This document shows positions 7,800 through 10,442 of a DNA stretch of 10,442 bases, piece after piece; positions within the stretch are counted from its first letter, which is position 1; every line of letters starts with the position of its first letter. A program made the translations under genes and the position numbers. Source of the stretch: Euperipatoides rowelli (taxonomy: Eukaryota; Onychophora; Udeonychophora; Euonychophora; Peripatopsidae). The notes below the pieces were generated by a model, which did not search any database, had not been told where the DNA came from, and saw only the letters and a program-made list of their open reading frames with translations. The DNA lies in assembly GCA_003024985.2 (NCBI GenBank), contig PXIH01S0021189.1, one strand, 5' to 3'.

Positions 7800-8484
7800 T
7801 AATCTTTTTTATATATACCGGTAGTATATTTATAGTATGGTAACTAGTAATCCAGTGTTAGTCGAAATTCGACCAATAAGAAAATTAGAGCCGCCACTCC
7901 TTTGTAAAAAGCCGCCACAACGCTAAACAATGAATGTTTTAATTTTATATATAANTTTTTAGCTATTGCACTCCCTCTCCATATAAACTTNAACTCTGCC
8001 AAATCTCACACTCCTCNGTGNGCGCAATATGCTTAAAAAGGGATCCAAANTTTTCCCTTCACATATTAATATATAATTTACAGGTAGATGATTTTGTCTG
8101 TCTGTTAGAATAAGCCAACCTTATGCATATATTTTAGTAAATCATATTAATTATCTTATATGTTTACTATCAACAGAAAGTTTTATGTTGCTGAGTGAAA
8201 GCTTATATGAAGGCAGGACTGTATCTCATTTAGAGGTGTAGTTCTGGTTTGTTATACAATTTCCACCTTAAAAATGTCATTAGTGAAGGATTAAAATATT
8301 AAATATTTTATTAAATTTTTGACTACTTTGCAATTTAAAAACAAGAAAATAATTAAAGAATTATTAAATATTCAATTTTTTTTTAAATTTGAAAATTTCA
8401 AGTATGGTATTTTTAGAAGTATGAAATAATTTAAGAATGTATTGTAAATATAGCTACTGTAGCCTAGATATTATAACGAACGTT

Positions 8485-8513
8485 AGGTGGGGTAGGCTAT
8501 AGAACTACCCCAC
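8485..8513. repeat. GC-rich 10-bp stem hairpin
   Basis: GGTGGGGTAG (8485-8494) pairs perfectly with CTACCCCACC (8504-8513) around a nine-base loop, GCTATAGAA. It stands out as GC rich in A/T-rich surroundings. It lies about 28 bases before the hAT-like fragment and may mark another small transposon end. Confidence 0.6.
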
Positions 8514-8541
8514 CATGGGTGAAAATGTGGCGCTGGAACTN

Positions 8542-8677
8542 GAAAATACAAAATACTTTTAAAATGTATTTTCGTTACAAAATACAATACTTTAAGAAAA
8601 GTATTTGCAACACCAAATACAAAAGTATTTTCATTATGTATTTGAAATACATATATTTTCAATACTGCCCAACCCTG
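8542..8677 (-). mobile_element. hAT-like DNA-transposon terminus or MITE fragment
   Basis: Read on the minus strand the segment begins CAGGGTTGGGCAGTATTG and continues as alternating AAATAC and GTATTT words. This CAGGG-starting terminus followed by TATTT-rich subterminal sequence is a form I associate with non-autonomous hAT-type elements in many animals; that is memory, not a search. Only one terminus is seen: no matching inverted copy and no 8-bp target duplication were found, so the element is a fragment. Its outer end (8677) abuts the first LINE codons at 8678 exactly, which suggests insertion into, or a break inside, that LINE. One ambiguous base lies at its inner side (8541). Confidence 0.5.
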
Positions 8678-9020
8678 ATGATAACCTGCTTATACTTAAT
8701 ACAGAAAAAAATCACATATATGATGATAAAACAAAAAAAAAAATAAGTAAACATCAGAATATCCTATGAACAATCTGAGTTAAGAGTGAATATGGTAAAA
8801 TACTTGGGTCTAATTATTGACCATAAATTGACATGGGAACACACTAAAATGTTGAGAAATAAAATAGTTCCTCTAATGGGTACGGTACTATGTATAGAAC
8901 TTGTCAAATGATCCCACTTGTACATAAAAAAATAAAACATTATGCACATATTTATGGACTTTCAATATATTACAACTGCATGGGGTGATCAATGCTCCAA
9001 ATGTTTAAATAAATTCAAAG
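8678..9020 (+). pseudogene. LINE reverse-transcriptase thumb fragment (first element)
   Basis: C-terminal part of a LINE ORF2, decayed. After frame changes the readable blocks are NLLILNTEK (the segment that follows the catalytic YADD in LINE RTs), ISYEQSELRVNMVKYLGL, IIDHKLTWE.HTKMLRNK, IVPLMG.MYRTCQMIPL, KKIKHYAHIYGLSIYYN, TAWGDQCSK and LNK-QRIQN. The pattern KYLGL.ID..LTW..H...L..K is diagnostic of the RT thumb in the Jockey/CR1/I-like lineages; the exact clade is not called. Motifs A to C of this element are absent: the coding signal starts immediately after the hAT-like terminus. The right edge merges without a gap into the linker of a different LINE at roughly 9005-9035. Confidence 0.7.
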
Positions 9021-10442
9021 AATTCAGAATCTATTATTCAAAAAATTTAACGTTAATAAAGATCAAGACATTTATACTGAATATAAATACAAAAGAAATC
9101 ACCTATCTAACCTATTAAGATCTGCACGAAAAATTTTTGAATTTGATATTATCAATAGATCCCTGACTGATAAAAACATTTTATTTAATTATATAAGAAG
9201 TCATAAAGTAATGGGGCAAGGCGTTATTCCTCAACTAGACATAAATGGAATAATAATAGATGATGATTTTGAAATAGCTAAAAACTTAGGCATTTATTTT
9301 TCTCGATTTAGCTCAAATCAGATATTGTCTCCTCAAACTTCAAATAATGTTTCTTTATTGTCTGACATTTCCCCGCTGCAAATTGAAAATGATGATTTTT
9401 GCCATCTGACTAATGAATCTGAAATTGCATCTGTGATTGATCGGATAAAATATACTAATACTGCAGCTGAAGACAAAATTACAAATAAACTCATTAGTGA
9501 TTGTAAAGCTTTTTTCATCCCTTTCATCACCAATTGTGTAAATGCATCACTGCTGTGGGGTACTATTCCAGATAGTTGGAAAAGGGGTGTTGTTCAGCCT
9601 AGATATAAAAAGGGAAATAAAAGAAATGTAGGATCTTATAGACCTATTACCATAACTTCATCAATCTCGAAGATTGCTGAGTTATGCTGGTCAGAATGGA
9701 AAGACACAGTTTAAAAAACAGGATTTTTTCTGAACATCTTTATGGCTTCAGGAAAGGTTATTCTACCTCACTAAACATACAGCATACTACTGACTTTATT
9801 TCGAATAACTGGGATCTTCAAATCTGCACTGATGTTATATTTTGACTTACAAGCAGCATTCGATACCGTTGACCACTCATTATTCTTGGATAAAATAAAA
9901 AGACTNCANTTCCCTGATTATGTTACCAATTGGCTCAAAAATTATCTTTGTAATAGAAGTATTATTGTTGGTGTTAATGGAGTTGTATCTAACATTTTTA
10001 AAATGAATTGTGGTTTTCCACANGGATCAATTCTNTCGGGATTANTNTTCAACATTTTTATGTCTGATCTTCCAAATTTAATTAAAACAAAAATTCAAAT
10101 ATATGCTGATGACATTAAACTTATGCACGGCATCTCCTCTTTTACAATCTGATGTTAATTGGATTGATAAAAACCGTCTTTTGTTGAATTTAGACAAAAC
10201 TTGTGTGATGAGATACAGATATAAGAAGAAAGCTGCCTCTTATAATATAAATGATGTCCCATTAATTGAAAGAAACGAGATTACTGATCTAGGTGTTGTT
10301 TATGATTGCAGGCTTACTTTTTGTGCTCATGTTGATAATATTATCAGAAAATCAAATAGACAATTTGGTATGATAAGAAATCATTTTAAATTTATTTCTC
10401 CAAAAATCTTCACACTAATTTATAACACTTATTTGCAACCCA
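9013..10442 (+). pseudogene. LINE ORF2 fragment: linker and reverse transcriptase (second element)
   Basis: Reverse transcriptase of a second plus-strand LINE, Jockey-like in appearance. The frame is open from 9013 to a stop at 9714: the linker (YKRNHLSNLLRSARK, DKNILFNYIRSHK, IPQLDINGIIIDDDFEIAK) then early RT blocks (VIDRIKYTNTAAEDKITNK, GTIPDSWKRGVVQPRYKKG, VGSYRPITITSSISKIAE). A frameshift near 9680 leads to LYGFRKGYSTSLNIQ, another near 9835 to motif A FDLQAAFDTVDH (Asp codons at 9844 and 9862), motif B GFPxGSIxSG (10012-10041) and motif C IYADDIKL (catalytic Asp codons at 10108 and 10111). A third near 10130 opens a frame through LNLDKTCVMRYRYK and ITDLGVVYDCRLTF to the window edge. The catalytic residues survive, so decay is fairly recent. 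Ambiguous bases cluster at 9906-10047. No endonuclease lies upstream: the copy is joined to another LINE fragment. Confidence 0.85.

Larger units (their letters stand above)
6900..8484. other. Long non-coding stretch
   Basis: 6900-7600 has mixed composition and could be a 3' UTR or old repeat. 7600-8484 is A/T rich, with a hairpin at 7771-7799, a GTCGAAATTCGAC palindrome near 7861, a direct repeat of AGCCGCCAC near 7890 and 7910, and ambiguous bases at 7955-8050. No gene was recognised apart from the weak open frame at 7364-7609. Confidence 0.5.

Noticed and set aside
7860-7925. Possible small RNA gene suggested by GC-rich words and a short palindrome
   Set aside because: No cloverleaf, box elements or other RNA-gene signature could be fitted.
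8519-8746. Plus-strand 75-codon frame rich in Lys, Tyr and Ile
   Set aside because: It is a translation of the AAATAC/GTATTT transposon terminus and an A-run, and contains an ambiguous codon.
8764-8949. Minus-strand frame at 8764-8949 and another at 9333-9533
   Set aside because: Both are antisense shadows of plus-strand LINE coding sequence with clear RT motifs.

Overview
This is AT-rich, intron-containing animal DNA. The two recognisable host exons encode leucine-rich repeats closely resembling arthropod flightless-1 (FliI), so an arthropod is most likely. The recurring TAGGCTA/TAGGCCTA words and TACAGTATATACTGTA palindromes would suit a crustacean, but that is only an impression. Everything else recognisable is transposon debris, so this is an ordinary gene/intron region loaded with decayed non-LTR retrotransposons.

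Layout: 1-2.2 kb holds one flightless-1 exon (385-492, minus) followed by non-coding DNA with an imperfect hairpin (879-948), an RFX X-box-like site (1675-1688) and a 34-bp palindrome (1865-1898). About 2215-4323 is a minus-strand CR1-type LINE that keeps ORF1 (zinc-finger, coiled-coil and SGNH esterase parts) and the endonuclease part of ORF2 but has no reverse transcriptase. About 4.96-5.60 kb carries a cluster of short repeats (core CCAAACAAGAGCGCC), several spaced by about 65 bp. A second flightless-1 exon (5915-6067, minus) follows. 6.2-8.5 kb is mostly non-coding, with twin 16-bp palindromes, a weak candidate terminal exon near 6655, one open membrane-like frame and several hairpins. 8.54-10.44 kb is a composite: a hAT-like transposon terminus, then the reverse-transcriptase thumb of one LINE, then the linker and reverse transcriptase of a second LINE on the plus strand, running off the window.

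The most surprising point is exon order. The two flightless-1 exons are both intact, both have consensus splice sites, both lie on the minus strand, and their protein sequences abut exactly (...TKL | EHLS...). Yet the exon that should come second lies upstream in the direction of transcription. Either the assembly is wrong here or there has been a partial tandem duplication or transposition of the gene. No complete novel system is visible; the unexplained 65-bp-spaced repeat cluster is the best candidate for something undescribed.
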